Shown here piece by piece: positions 18,165-27,989 of a stretch of DNA of 58,734 bases (the stretch's first letter is position 1; each line of letters opens with the position of its first letter). The DNA comes from Lentimicrobium sp. (GTDB lineage Bacteria; Bacteroidota; Bacteroidia; Bacteroidales; Lentimicrobiaceae): contig JAMLHF010000023.1 of NCBI GenBank assembly GCA_023957275.1, forward strand, positions 1 through 58,734, given 5' to 3'. A model generated the notes under the pieces. That model was not told the origin of the DNA. It worked only from the letters and a program-made list of their open reading frames with translations, and ran no database searches. The position numbers and the translations under genes were made by a program.

Positions 18165-18182
18165 AGCCTTTCTTGCCAATGT

Positions 18183-19370
18183 ATGAATCCTGATAAGCAT
18201 CTTCACATTCTTTACCTCCCCCGCTGGTATCCCAGCAAACAGGATCCTATGTTTGGCCTGTTTGTTAAGAAACATGCATTGGCTGCCGTCAAAGCCGGGT
18301 ACCGGGTGAGTGTGGCCTTTGCCGTGCCGGCGTCAAAGCTCCCCGGCGGAAGAAAATACAGCATATCTGTGAAGCAGGATGGTGCATTTACAGAAACTAT
18401 TGCAGAATACCTTAATGCCGGAGGCCCGGTAAGCCAGTGGCGGCAGGCTGTTGCCTGGAGTAAAGCGATACAATCAAGTGTGCGGCAATCCGGCCGGCCT
18501 GAACTGATTCATGCGCATATCCTCACCAGAACGGCCGTAATTGCGGCCCTGTTGTCATTTCTCTGGCGGATTCCGTATCTGATCACCGAACATTGGTCCC
18601 GATATTATCCTGAAAATCTGCAATATAAAGGCTGGCTAAGAAAAACGGTGACCCGTATGCTGATAAAAAGAGCCGGCAGTGTATCTGTGGTCTCAGAACG
18701 TCTGGCGACAGCCATGCACAGGCAGGGACTCCGGTTTAATCCGGAATTGCTGCCCAACGTGGTCGATACAACCCTGTTTCAACCCGTAACCGGGATCATT
18801 GATCCCAAAAAGATCATCAGTGTAACCTGTTTTGAGGAAAGATCAAAAAACCTCAAAATGCTGATTGATGCTTTTGCGCTGATCCTGAAAGAAATGCCAG
18901 ATGCCCGGCTGGTGCTTGTGGGTGAAGGCGCCGACCTTGAGGAAACCAGGACATACATCAACGGCAAAAACTTTCAACCCGGCGCCGTCCGTTTCACGGG
19001 CATGCTGCAGGACGAGGCGCTTGCCACTGAAATCCGCACCTCGGCATGCCTGGCTTTAAGCAGCAATTACGAAACATTCGGCATTGTAGCCTTTGAGGCA
19101 ATGGCCTGCGGAATTCCTGTCGTTGCTACGGATGTTGCCGATCTCAAAACATTCATAGGCAATGATTTCGGAAAGATCGTCAGCCCGGGCGACATACAAG
19201 GATTTGCCGCTGCTTTGCTGGAATTACTCAACCACCCGGAGCAATATAACCGCAAAAAAATGACAGTGGCAGTCATGCAGAAATTCGGAGAAAAGGCGAT
19301 ATCGGATAAGTTGGACATGTTGTATCAAAGTGTGTTGAACAAAAGAAGGCATGGCGGAGAACAACGATAA
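18183..19370 (+). CDS. Glycosyltransferase family 4 (GT-B)
   Basis: A 395-residue retaining GT-B glycosyltransferase. The N-terminal acceptor domain starts ILYLPRWYPSKQDPMFGLFV with the typical glycine-containing loop. The C-terminal domain holds LLPNVVDTTLFQP, then the nucleotide-sugar site ETFGIVAFEAMACGIPVVATDV (E-x7-E pattern) and a closing SPGD segment. It should add a hexose from a nucleotide sugar to a lipid-linked glycan or surface polymer; sugar identity is unknown. The next gene starts 20 bases before its stop. Confidence 0.92.
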   Translation: MNPDKHLHILYLPRWYPSKQDPMFGLFVKKHALAAVKAGYRVSVAFAVPASKLPGGRKYSISVKQDGAFTETIAEYLNAGGPVSQWRQAVAWSKAIQSSVRQSGRPELIHAHILTRTAVIAALLSFLWRIPYLITEHWSRYYPENLQYKGWLRKTVTRMLIKRAGSVSVVSERLATAMHRQGLRFNPELLPNVVDTTLFQPVTGIIDPKKIISVTCFEERSKNLKMLIDAFALILKEMPDARLVLVGEGADLEETRTYINGKNFQPGAVRFTGMLQDEALATEIRTSACLALSSNYETFGIVAFEAMACGIPVVATDVADLKTFIGNDFGKIVSPGDIQGFAAALLELLNHPEQYNRKKMTVAVMQKFGEKAISDKLDMLYQSVLNKRRHGGEQR

Positions 19371-21078
19371 CAGACGGCTGAGGTTTGCCGTAATGTGCAA
19401 TTCCACAGAGCTCCAGCAATGGCAAAAGCAATCGCTCGATGCCCTGCTGTCGTCGGGTTGCGCCGAACCGGCACTGCTGATCATGCCCGCCGGTAACAAT
19501 GCTAAACCGGGAAAAAAGTTCTGGCAAAGAATTATTGCCTACCCCTGGAATAAAATCATCTTCAGAAAATATTATCAATATTTCTTTCGTCCCCTTGCCT
19601 TCCGGAAGACCATCGCAGAGTTCGGAAACGATGAAATACCTGTTATCCGCTGCACTACCACACTGAAAAAAAAGTACAGTGAATATTTCAGTCCTGAGGA
19701 TATTGAAGCCATCAGATCATACCGGCCGGATTTCATCCTGAAATTCGGATTTGGCATAATCCGCGGGGAGATATTGAATTGTGCACCATACGGAGTATGG
19801 TCATTCCATCACGGGGACGAGCAAAAATACAGGGGGGTACCTCCGGCTTTCCGTGAAATCTTGCACAATGACAGAGTTACCGCATCCATACTGCAACGGC
19901 TCACTGAAAAGCTCGACGGGGGCGTAATCCTGCGTAAGGGCTTTTTCCCCACCATTTATCATTCATGGCGCGCGAACCTCGATCAGGCGATTGCGCTTTC
20001 GCTCAACTGGCCGGCGGATGTATGCCGCGAAATTATCGCCCAGCACACATTCCCGGCTGGCGGTGAATCGACCAGCACCACGGCACCCGTTTACAAGGAG
20101 CCTGAAAACACTACGATGTTGCAATTTATTGCAAAACAGTTTGTTAACAAGATGAAATTTCATTTTCTGGAACTTTTTCAGGCAGAGCAATGGTCGACCG
20201 GTATCATCAGGGCGCGTACCGCTGAAGTGGCAGGCAATATTGATTACTCCCCCGATCCTGAAATGGTGTCATGGCTCCATTCCGGAAGCAATGACCGCTA
20301 TTTTGCGGATGGATTTGCGCTCAGGACCCGGCACCGGATATTGCTGTTGTTTGAAGATTACTCTTACCGGCAGCGCAAAGGCAGGATTTCAGCTGCATGG
20401 TACAACGAACGGGACCATGATTTCAGCGACATAACCTGTGCCCTTGAAGAACCCTGGCATTTGTCGTATCCTTTCATTTTTAAGGAAAAGGATGATTTCT
20501 ATTGCATCCCTGAGTCAAAGGACCACGGGTCGGTAGAGTTGTACCGGCTCGATACCGATAGCATGAAGCTTACCTTCGTCCGAACACTGCTCCCGGGGGT
20601 CGCAGCTGCAGATCCGACGCTGGTTTTTCATCAGAACCGCTGGTTTCTGTTTTTCACACCTGCCCATGCTACCAATGTAGAATTGCACATCTGGCATTCT
20701 CCGGACCTGGACCAACCTTTTGAACCACATGAACTGAATCCCGTGAAGGCCGATATCCGGAATGCCCGGCCGGCCGGTTCACTTTTCAGGCTTGATGATA
20801 AACTTTACCGGCCGGCGCAGGACTGCTCCCAGACCTATGGCGGAAAGGTGGTGATCAACGAAATCAAAATCCTGTCAGAAGAAGCTTTTCTGGAAATGCC
20901 TGTGAGTACGCTGGAACCTCCCCACGGCTACAAGGGCATTCATAACCTTTCATTTGCCGGTGACTACATGTACTTTGACTGCAAGAAATTCGTTTTTTCT
21001 CCGGCTTCATTTCTTTACCAGGCAGGCAGGCGTTTCAGATCAAAGAAGCATACTTCAACGGGCATAAAACAGTTATGA
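19351..21078 (+). CDS. Formyltransferase-like domain fused to GINT1-type beta-propeller
   Basis: A 575-residue two-part protein. Residues ~10-235 resemble the methionyl-tRNA/sugar formyltransferase fold (VWSFHHGDEQKYRGVPPAFREI; LTEKLDGGVIL). His153 and Asp189 keep the catalytic spacing of the family, but the usual Asn two residues before the His is Ser151. Residues ~290-560 look like the five-bladed propeller of glucosamine inositolphosphorylceramide transferase N-domains (SYPFIFKEKDDFYCIPES, AADPTLVFHQNRWFLFFTP). A role in modifying a surface sugar is likely from the neighbours, but catalysis by the degenerate formyltransferase domain is uncertain. It overlaps the GT4 gene by 20 bases and the flippase gene by 4. 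Confidence 0.78.
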   Translation: MAENNDNRRLRFAVMCNSTELQQWQKQSLDALLSSGCAEPALLIMPAGNNAKPGKKFWQRIIAYPWNKIIFRKYYQYFFRPLAFRKTIAEFGNDEIPVIRCTTTLKKKYSEYFSPEDIEAIRSYRPDFILKFGFGIIRGEILNCAPYGVWSFHHGDEQKYRGVPPAFREILHNDRVTASILQRLTEKLDGGVILRKGFFPTIYHSWRANLDQAIALSLNWPADVCREIIAQHTFPAGGESTSTTAPVYKEPENTTMLQFIAKQFVNKMKFHFLELFQAEQWSTGIIRARTAEVAGNIDYSPDPEMVSWLHSGSNDRYFADGFALRTRHRILLLFEDYSYRQRKGRISAAWYNERDHDFSDITCALEEPWHLSYPFIFKEKDDFYCIPESKDHGSVELYRLDTDSMKLTFVRTLLPGVAAADPTLVFHQNRWFLFFTPAHATNVELHIWHSPDLDQPFEPHELNPVKADIRNARPAGSLFRLDDKLYRPAQDCSQTYGGKVVINEIKILSEEAFLEMPVSTLEPPHGYKGIHNLSFAGDYMYFDCKKFVFSPASFLYQAGRRFRSKKHTSTGIKQL

Positions 21079-22331
21079 TCAGAAAGATACTTTCAACTAC
21101 CGCGGCCCGCTTGCTGATCGCATTTGCCAACCTGGGCATTGTGTGGCTGGCTGCCCGCACCCTGGGGGCTGAGGGGATGGGCACCATCTCGCTGTTCATC
21201 CTGGGCATCAGCATCATACAGATGATCAGCGCCATGGTCGGCGGAAGTGCGCTGGTTTACCTCGTACCCCGATACCCAGTGGTTCAGCTGCTGCTACCTT
21301 CCTGGATCTGGGCTGTTTTCGTTTCATTGTCCGGAAGTTATCTGCTCTTTCTATTTGGTCTTATCCCCGGCGAACTGGCTTCTGCCCTTGCCGCAGTATC
21401 ATTGCTTCAGGCGTTGTTCTCAATTAACCAGAATATACAACTGGGGCAGGAAAAAGTACTGCAATATAATTTCGCAGCTGTATTTCAAACACTTACAGTA
21501 CTAGTAACCCTGGCCATCCTTTTCAGGGTTTTCGGACAGCGGACAATTCAATCATACATAACCGCGCTGTTTGTTTCCTATATTTTTGGAATTTTGCTGA
21601 GCTTCAGTGGGCTCTCACGCAGAAGAGAAAAAGTGAAGCGCTGGAATCCGGAACTGTTCAGGGAAATATTCCGGTTCGGAGGGTATCTGCAGGCCGCCAG
21701 TTTTATGCAGTTGTTCAACTACCGCCTGAGTTACTATATCATCGAGAAGTATTTTGACCGCGCCACGCTAGGCGTTTTCTCCATTGGTGTGCAGATTTCC
21801 GAAAGTGTATGGATTATTTCAAAAAGCATCGCGCTGGTGCAGTACGCGCGCATTTCAAACTCGAAAGACAGCCTGTACACCCGGAACCTGACACTTGGTT
21901 TTATAAAATTTACCGCGCTCTTTACCACACTGATCACCGGTATTCTCCTGCTGTTACCTTCTGATTTCTTCGTGCTGGTCTTCCAAAGCGACTTCAGCAA
22001 TGTAAACAAGGTGATTCTGAGTCTTGCAGCGGGCATCATCGCCGTGGCCGTTTCGCTTATGTTCAGCCACTATTTTTCCGGCAGCGGCAAGCCCTGGCAT
22101 AATACCATATCCTCCGGAATCGGGCTGGTTTTCACCATCATGCTCGGATTTACACTGATTCCCGCAATGGGTATCGCCGGGGCCGGAATCACGGCTTCTG
22201 TTTCTTATATAGCCGGAATGACCTATCAGCTGTTAATTTTCAGAAAAGTTGCTGATTGCCGGTGGTCTGACTTCCTGATCAAAAAAGAAGATATTGTGCA
22301 GGTAGCAGGCATTTTAAGAGGGAAAGCCTGA
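21075..22331 (+). CDS. Wzx-type oligosaccharide flippase (MOP superfamily)
   Basis: A 418-residue membrane protein with about twelve helices. The N-terminus AARLLIAFANLGIVWLAARTLGAEGMG matches the polysaccharide_synt/MATE-like exporters that flip undecaprenyl-linked oligosaccharides across the inner membrane. Its ATG overlaps the preceding stop (ATGA), so it is translationally coupled to the formyltransferase/propeller gene. It is the last gene of the cluster; no polymerase (Wzy) or ligase gene follows within the window, so the pathway is either incomplete here or the GT-C protein serves that role. Confidence 0.88.
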   Translation: MIRKILSTTAARLLIAFANLGIVWLAARTLGAEGMGTISLFILGISIIQMISAMVGGSALVYLVPRYPVVQLLLPSWIWAVFVSLSGSYLLFLFGLIPGELASALAAVSLLQALFSINQNIQLGQEKVLQYNFAAVFQTLTVLVTLAILFRVFGQRTIQSYITALFVSYIFGILLSFSGLSRRREKVKRWNPELFREIFRFGGYLQAASFMQLFNYRLSYYIIEKYFDRATLGVFSIGVQISESVWIISKSIALVQYARISNSKDSLYTRNLTLGFIKFTALFTTLITGILLLLPSDFFVLVFQSDFSNVNKVILSLAAGIIAVAVSLMFSHYFSGSGKPWHNTISSGIGLVFTIMLGFTLIPAMGIAGAGITASVSYIAGMTYQLLIFRKVADCRWSDFLIKKEDIVQVAGILRGKA

Positions 22332-22416
22332 AAGACCGCTTACAGGATAAGCAACTCCGGACAAGCATCGTTTGTCATTCAATGATGTTTCAGTTATAAA
22401 ATCCTGTTAAATTCAC

Positions 22417-22424
22417 TAAATTTG
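22417..22424 (+). promoter_or_regulatory. Bacteroidota -7 element (TAAATTTG) touching the start codon
   Basis: TAAATTTG ends 4 bases before the ATG at 22429. Since the -7 box normally lies about 4 bases before the transcription start, the mRNA may begin at the start codon. Confidence 0.5.
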
Positions 22425-22428
22425 CTCC

Positions 22429-23325
22429 ATGGTAAGGCAAAAGCTGATCTATTCACTGCTTATAACAGGTATGTTCCTGCTGGCGCTTCGGGCTCCGGCG
22501 CAGGAAAGCGGTCCGGACCTCCTGGCAAACCATTGCGCTTCCCCCGCCGAAGTGGAGTTATACAATCTGATCACCGCTTTCCGGAAAATAAATAACCTCC
22601 CACCCGTTCCGTTCAGCAAATCACTGTCATACGTCGCCCGTGTCCACATGATGGATATTACTGATAACCGTCCCGATTTTGGTGGCTGTAACCCGCACAG
22701 CTGGTCAGATAAGGGCCAATGGAAACCATGCTGCTATGCCCGCGACGAGAAACGCATCACTTGTATGACAGAGAAGCCGAAAGAGCTTACCATGTATAAA
22801 GCAAAGGCCTGGGAAATCGTATATGAAGGCGGGGAGCCTGCCAGGGCCGTAGATGCTTTCAACCTCTGGAAAAACATTTCATTGACCCGCGATTACCTGA
22901 TTAACGGCGGCAAATGGACCAAACCCTGGAAAGCCATCGGCATCGGCATTTATGGTGATTACGCGGCCGTCTGGTTTGGCGAAGGTGACGACCCTGAGAA
23001 GATATACACAGCCTGCGGGTCTGACTCAGCATTTACCCTTCCGGGAGACCCGGAAATCACCCGGGGACAATTAACGGAGAATCCATCCGCTGCATCACCG
23101 GTGTTTTCAATAATTACCGGATCGCTCAACACCCTGGAAAAAGCAAACAGGGAAGTGGCACGTCTGCGTGGTTTGGGTTATCCCAAAGCAAGACTGATCC
23201 CCGCCGGAAACAATTACAGAATCTCCGTCGCAGATTACCCCACCGAAACCGAAGCACAGCGACACCTCAGAGAGATACAGGCCGGTTTCCCGGATGCCTG
23301 GGTACTGAAACCGGACGCACCATAG
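22429..23325 (+). CDS. Secreted CAP-domain protein with C-terminal SPOR domain
   Basis: A 298-residue exported protein. Residues 1-24 form a signal peptide (LLITGMFLLALRAPAQ). Residues ~35-190 resemble a CAP/SCP domain: EVELYNLITAFRKINNLPPV, LSYVARVHMMDI, HSWSD (His/Ser-Asp cavity), and YGDYAAVWFG as the closing CAP strand. Six or more Cys are present, suggesting disulfides. The last ~70 residues (PVFSIITGSLNTLEKANREV...) look like a SPOR domain, which binds denuded glycan strands of peptidoglycan at division sites. A periplasmic cell-wall role is therefore plausible. The gene stands alone. Confidence 0.8.
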   Translation: MVRQKLIYSLLITGMFLLALRAPAQESGPDLLANHCASPAEVELYNLITAFRKINNLPPVPFSKSLSYVARVHMMDITDNRPDFGGCNPHSWSDKGQWKPCCYARDEKRITCMTEKPKELTMYKAKAWEIVYEGGEPARAVDAFNLWKNISLTRDYLINGGKWTKPWKAIGIGIYGDYAAVWFGEGDDPEKIYTACGSDSAFTLPGDPEITRGQLTENPSAASPVFSIITGSLNTLEKANREVARLRGLGYPKARLIPAGNNYRISVADYPTETEAQRHLREIQAGFPDAWVLKPDAP

Positions 23326-23581
23326 AAGATTCACAAAGAACTGAGCAACCGGAAATTTCCCGGGGCCCCTGTCATTTCACCTGAAGAATCCCCATCACCA
23401 GTTATTCCATCAGGACTGCTCCTGTGCCGGAATCAGAAAAAAAATGCTTTGATTCTCCGGATAGCAGTTGATAAAGTGTTCATTGAACAGACTGTAAATC
23501 AACTATTGGCATAAAACAGTCAAAGATTTCAACATCCCGGTTAAGATTTCAACACCCCCGAACAAATCCGGTTGTTTGCGT

Positions 23582-23589
23582 TATCTTTG
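23582..23589 (+). promoter_or_regulatory. Bacteroidota -7 element (TATCTTTG) next to the parE start
   Basis: TATCTTTG ends 6 bases before the ATG at 23596 and fixes the start, since a longer reading from 23572 would place the promoter inside the coding region. The mRNA leader would be only a few bases long. The preceding 23326-23581 shows no gene. Confidence 0.55.
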
Positions 23590-23595
23590 CAGGCT

Positions 23596-25473
23596 ATGGA
23601 AGAACTCGAAATTACACAGAGCAATCCGGGCGCCTACTCGGATGATGCTGTTGTTACACTTGACTGGAAAGAACACATTCGCCTGAGGCCTGGCATGTAC
23701 ATTGGCAAGCTCGGAGACGGCTCCTCCCAGGATGATGGTATTTACGTCCTCATCAAGGAGATTATAGATAATGCGATTGATGAATTTGTCATGGGCAATG
23801 GCCGCACCATCGAAGTGGCCATAAAAGAGCAGCGGGTTACAATAAGGGATTACGGGCGTGGCATTCCCCTCGGAAAAGTAATCGATTGCGTATCCAAGAT
23901 CAATACCGGTGCCAAATACGACTCCAAAGTATTTAAAAAGGCTGTCGGCCTCAACGGTGTCGGATCAAAGGCGGTAAACGCCTTATCCAGCAGTTTTTCC
24001 GCGCAGAGCATCCGCGAGGGCAAAACCAAGATCGTTGAATTCGGGCGGGGTGAAATCATCAGCGACCTGCCCGAAGAGCCCAGCAATCTCCGCAGCGGAA
24101 CCATCATCAGTTTTGTTCCTGACGAGAAAGTATTCGGGCATTACCACTTTATCTCAGAATATATCGAGCAAATGCTCTGGAACTATGTATTCCTGAACAA
24201 CGGCCTGACGATCTGGTACAATGGAACCAGAATGCAGGCGAAAAACGGCCTGCTTGATCTTCTGCAACGCAACATCAACGGCAATCCTCTGGTTTATCCG
24301 ATCATCCAGATCAAGGACGAGGATTTTGAATGCGCTTTTACCCACAGCGGAAGGCAATACGGTGAGGAATATTACTCTTTTGTCAACGGACAGCATACCA
24401 CGCAGGGTGGTACCCATCAGGCTGCTTTCCGTGAAGCGCTGGTAAAAACAATCAGGGATTTTTACAAGAAGGATTTCGAGCCCAGCGATATCAGGCAATG
24501 CATGGTCGCTGCCATCAGTATAAAAGTACAGGAGCCGGTTTTCGAATCGCAGACTAAAACCAAGCTGGGGTCTCAGCTGATGGAGCCTGACGGCCAGAGC
24601 ATCCGCAACTACATCGGTGATATCCTGAAAAAGCAGCTTGATAACTACCTGCATATGAACAGTGACGTTGCAGAAGCGTTACTGCGCAGGATCATGCAAA
24701 GTGAAAAAGAAAGAAAGGATTTTGCCAACATTAAGAAACTGGCCAAAGAAAGTGTTAAAAAGGTAAGCCTGCACAACAAAAAACTGCGCGATTGCCGTAT
24801 TCATTACAACAGCAACGACAACCGCAGGCTCGAAACAACGCTTTTCATCACCGAGGGCGACTCTGCCAGCGGCTCTATCACCAAATCGCGCGATGTGAAC
24901 ACACAGGCGGTCTTCAGTCTGAAAGGAAAACCGCTCAACTGTTACGGTCTTACCAAACGTGTGGTTTACGAGAACGATGAGTTCAACCTTTTGCAATCTG
25001 CCCTGAATATTGAAGAAGGCGTTGAAAATCTGAGGTATAACTACATCGTTATTGCCACTGATGCCGATGTCGACGGTATGCATATTCGGTTGCTGATGCT
25101 GACTTTCTTCCTTCAGTTTTATCCGGATGTGGTAAAGTCAGGCCACCTGTATATTCTGCAGACACCGCTTTTCAGGGTCAGGAACAAAAAGAAAACGATT
25201 TACTGTTACACTGACGAGGAGCGCGTATCCGCCATTGCCGAGCTGGGGCCCAACCCTGAAATTACCCGTTTTAAAGGACTCGGGGAGATTTCGCCCGAAG
25301 AATTTAAAAACTTCATTGGTCCCAATATGCGGCTGGACCCCATCATTCTTCGCAAATTATCGGAAATCCCTGAATTGCTGAGTTTCTACATGGGGCGTAA
25401 TACGCCTGACCGACAGGTGTTTATCATGGACAACCTCCGCATGGAAGAAGACCTGGTAAATGCGGAAGCCTGA
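23596..25473 (+). CDS. parE: DNA topoisomerase IV subunit B (ParE/GyrB-type)
   Basis: A 625-residue type IIA topoisomerase ATPase subunit that acts with ParC in chromosome decatenation. It has a GHKL ATPase ([46 protein letters not shown]), a transducer domain, and a TOPRIM domain with [10 protein letters not shown] near residue 418 and the DADVDGMHI metal motif near 489, ending in KGLGEI and RMEEDL. The length of ~625 and the lack of the GyrB tail insertion favour ParE over GyrB. parC is not next to it: a convergent nnrDE gene follows 5 bases after the stop. Confidence 0.92.
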   Translation: MEELEITQSNPGAYSDDAVVTLDWKEHIRLRPGMYIGKLGDGSSQDDGIYVLIKEIIDNAIDEFVMGNGRTIEVAIKEQRVTIRDYGRGIPLGKVIDCVSKINTGAKYDSKVFKKAVGLNGVGSKAVNALSSSFSAQSIREGKTKIVEFGRGEIISDLPEEPSNLRSGTIISFVPDEKVFGHYHFISEYIEQMLWNYVFLNNGLTIWYNGTRMQAKNGLLDLLQRNINGNPLVYPIIQIKDEDFECAFTHSGRQYGEEYYSFVNGQHTTQGGTHQAAFREALVKTIRDFYKKDFEPSDIRQCMVAAISIKVQEPVFESQTKTKLGSQLMEPDGQSIRNYIGDILKKQLDNYLHMNSDVAEALLRRIMQSEKERKDFANIKKLAKESVKKVSLHNKKLRDCRIHYNSNDNRRLETTLFITEGDSASGSITKSRDVNTQAVFSLKGKPLNCYGLTKRVVYENDEFNLLQSALNIEEGVENLRYNYIVIATDADVDGMHIRLLMLTFFLQFYPDVVKSGHLYILQTPLFRVRNKKKTIYCYTDEERVSAIAELGPNPEITRFKGLGEISPEEFKNFIGPNMRLDPIILRKLSEIPELLSFYMGRNTPDRQVFIMDNLRMEEDLVNAEA

Positions 25474-25478
25474 CCGCT

Positions 25479-26987
25479 TCAGCTGATTTTCTTAAAGGCT
25501 TTTCCCAGCATTTCAATCATATCGCCGGGCAGCATGGAAGGCTGCCCGTATTTTCCGGCAGCCAGATCTCCGGCTTTCCCATGCAGCCATACCCCGAGGA
25601 TACAGGCGTCACGGGCAGAATAGCCCGATGCACGCAAGCCCAGGATTATGCCTGTAAGCACATCTCCGCTGCCTCCCGTGGCCATTCCCGGGTTGCCGGT
25701 GGGGTTATAGAAAAGATCGCCTTCGGGCGTGGCCGTTGCAGTGTAAGCCCCCTTCAGCACTATGTAGAGCCGGTAACGGACAGCAAATGCGCGCAACAAT
25801 TCAAGCCGGTCGAAATGATTTCCGGTAGGTTCGGTCAAACGTTCAAACTCCTTCGGGTGTGGCGTCAGGATACTGCCCGGAGGCAGAAAAGAAAGCCAGG
25901 TTTTATTCTCACCCAGGATATTCAGGGCATCGGCATCCAACACCAGGGGTACATGCGTTTGCTGTATCAGCAGTTTCAGGGCCGCGGCGCTCTGTTCGTC
26001 CATCCCCAGTCCGGGACCTATCCCAATGGCATTGTATGCATCCAGCACCGGCAGGGCCGAAAAGCAACTGTCGTCAGGGTCGATGCTGACCATGGCTTCA
26101 TGTACTGATCCCTGAATGGTTTGAAATCCATCGGCAGGCGTATGTACAGTAAGCAAACCCACACCTGAACGGAGACATGCCCTGGCAGCCATCACCGCGG
26201 CTCCTGATTTTCCGGTGCTTCCGGCTATCAGCAACGCGTGACCAAAATGCCCCTTATGGGCAAACTTCGGCCGCACCTTGTAAAGACTCCTGCAATCGTC
26301 CGTTTCAATCAGGTAATTGTTGCATTCACATTGTTCGATAAATTCAGGATGCAGCCCGATACCAAGCACTTTCCAGTTACCGCAGAAACGTTCGTTTTCA
26401 GGTACCAGAAATGCCAGTTTCGTCATCTGAAATGTCAGCGTGAAGTCCGCCATGACTATTTTCGGATGCTTCAGATTTACCGCCTTATCGGCAAACAAGC
26501 CCGAAGGAATATCGATCGAAACCACCATTGCACCGCTGTGGTTGATCTGATCGATGACGTCGGCCATCCATCCGGTTACCGGCCGGGTCAGGCCTGAGCC
26601 CAGGATGGCATCGATGACCACATCGTCCTCATCAATTTCAATCAGCGGATCCGCTTCAAACACATCGGTGATCACCAGGCCCGGAAGATCGGCCAGCAGA
26701 TTGAAATTCAATGCGAAATCGGCAGTCGGCTCCCCTGCATGACGCACAATAAACACATCGGTTGAATAACCGGCATTGTGCAGTAGTCGAGCAATCACCA
26801 GGCCATCTCCTCCATTGTTGCCCATGCCGCAAACCACCCTGACCCTTCTGGTGTCCGGCACCTTTTTTAAAATCCAGCGGAAACAGGCAGAGGCCGCCCT
26901 TTCCATCAATGCGGTTGAACTTACCGGCTCATGAGCAATGGTATAGGCATCCGCTTCCCTGATCTTCTCAACAGGCAGTATTTTCAT
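25479..26987 (-). CDS. nnrDE: Bifunctional NAD(P)H-hydrate epimerase/dehydratase
   Basis: A 502-residue repair enzyme that restores hydrated NADH/NADPH. The N-terminal NnrE (YjeF_N) half has SSTALMERAA, GMGNNGGDGLVIARLL and DAILGSGLTRPVTG. The C-terminal ADP/ATP-dependent dehydratase half (NnrD, ribokinase fold) has GHALLIAGSTGKSGAAVMAA, IGPGLGM, LDADALN, TPHPKEFERL and the NPGMATGGSGDVLTGI catalytic loop. The start at 26987 (MKILPVEKIREAD) begins at the conserved region. It is the last gene of a three-gene minus-strand group with the cyclase-like and membrane proteins, 53 bases downstream of the former. Confidence 0.95.
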   Translation of the reverse strand: MKILPVEKIREADAYTIAHEPVSSTALMERAASACFRWILKKVPDTRRVRVVCGMGNNGGDGLVIARLLHNAGYSTDVFIVRHAGEPTADFALNFNLLADLPGLVITDVFEADPLIEIDEDDVVIDAILGSGLTRPVTGWMADVIDQINHSGAMVVSIDIPSGLFADKAVNLKHPKIVMADFTLTFQMTKLAFLVPENERFCGNWKVLGIGLHPEFIEQCECNNYLIETDDCRSLYKVRPKFAHKGHFGHALLIAGSTGKSGAAVMAARACLRSGVGLLTVHTPADGFQTIQGSVHEAMVSIDPDDSCFSALPVLDAYNAIGIGPGLGMDEQSAAALKLLIQQTHVPLVLDADALNILGENKTWLSFLPPGSILTPHPKEFERLTEPTGNHFDRLELLRAFAVRYRLYIVLKGAYTATATPEGDLFYNPTGNPGMATGGSGDVLTGIILGLRASGYSARDACILGVWLHGKAGDLAAGKYGQPSMLPGDMIEMLGKAFKKIS

Positions 26988-27040
26988 GGCACACATAGCG
27001 GCTCCGTCTTTTATTTATTTACTGCATCTCAGATTCTGTT

Positions 27041-27973
27041 TCAGATTCCAGTTGTATTCAGATTGCCAAGGCTTACCGTTACCACCTTTTTCTGGGAATC
27101 GTCGTCATTGTTAACAAGGCTGAGGCATACCTGAAGGTGGAGATTATAAATATTGATATCGGTTTCCTTGGCCTTTATCTTTCCGATTTTCAGAATATCG
27201 GAGTTAATAATCCCTTCGCGGCGGCTCGACTCCCTGCCAAAAATCTTATCGGATGAAGTTGCCAGCGGCAGCATGTTATAATTGCTGAACTCATGGATAT
27301 GTGCAACATCATCGATGGTAAGCACCTGAAGGTTCTCGATGCCGTCGATATTTACCGTAAACCAACGGTGCACATGTTCGTCGATCAGGCACCGGTTCAG
27401 ACTGTCACGTGAAAGGATCCGCGCATTGTTGATGATCGCCCTTCCATAATGGTTATCTTCAAAACGATAAACTTTATCATAGGTAATGGCATAGCGGGTA
27501 CTTATTCCACCGATAATCTTGCGCAAGCGCGGGAAGAAATGGAAAGCATTGTATATCCTGAGCACAATCGCATAATTGCTGGCAAAGAGCAGTGAATGAA
27601 GCGGAGTGTCGAAAATCAGGAAGCCACCGTCACCGGTACTGATATAGCTGTTCTCAATCTTTTCGCGCGTATATGACTGAAAAATAAACGGATGATTATC
27701 CAGACACAGGTCGATGGTGGTGCTCAGCATGGTTTTGAACAGGAAAGGAATCAGCATCTGCTCAAATTCCCCGTATGAACTGTATTGATAGATATCCAGC
27801 CCCAGCACTGATTTTCTCTTAATCTCATCCACATCAAGACACTGTTCCAGTTCCTCCCTGAGCTGGGATTCATCAGGTACTACGTTAGTTTTTTCAAAGA
27901 TTACCCTTTTATCGTGTTTCAGTAAAATTTCGCGAATCGCGTTGTGATCAAGCAGTTTTATATGATTCTTCAT
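27041..27973 (-). CDS. Divergent class III nucleotidyl-cyclase-like protein
   Basis: A 310-residue soluble protein without an assigned family. Residues ~55-200 show the outline of a class III cyclase homology domain. LGLDIYQYSSY (Asp60) matches the first metal strand D-I-x-x-[FY]-[TS]; YISTGDGGFLIF (Asp115) matches the second metal loop. RYAITYDKVYRF and YGRAIINNARIL (Arg185) match the later strand and transition-state helix. Deviations are Ile111 where adenylyl cyclases have Lys, and Ile181 where the helix Asn is expected (Asn182/183 sit one and two on). It may make an unusual cyclic nucleotide or be a pseudo-enzyme. It is encoded 16 bases after the membrane protein gene and probably in its operon. 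Confidence 0.6.
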   Translation of the reverse strand: MKNHIKLLDHNAIREILLKHDKRVIFEKTNVVPDESQLREELEQCLDVDEIKRKSVLGLDIYQYSSYGEFEQMLIPFLFKTMLSTTIDLCLDNHPFIFQSYTREKIENSYISTGDGGFLIFDTPLHSLLFASNYAIVLRIYNAFHFFPRLRKIIGGISTRYAITYDKVYRFEDNHYGRAIINNARILSRDSLNRCLIDEHVHRWFTVNIDGIENLQVLTIDDVAHIHEFSNYNMLPLATSSDKIFGRESSRREGIINSDILKIGKIKAKETDINIYNLHLQVCLSLVNNDDDSQKKVVTVSLGNLNTTGI

Positions 27974-27989
27974 GTTTTGTTGAGATTTC

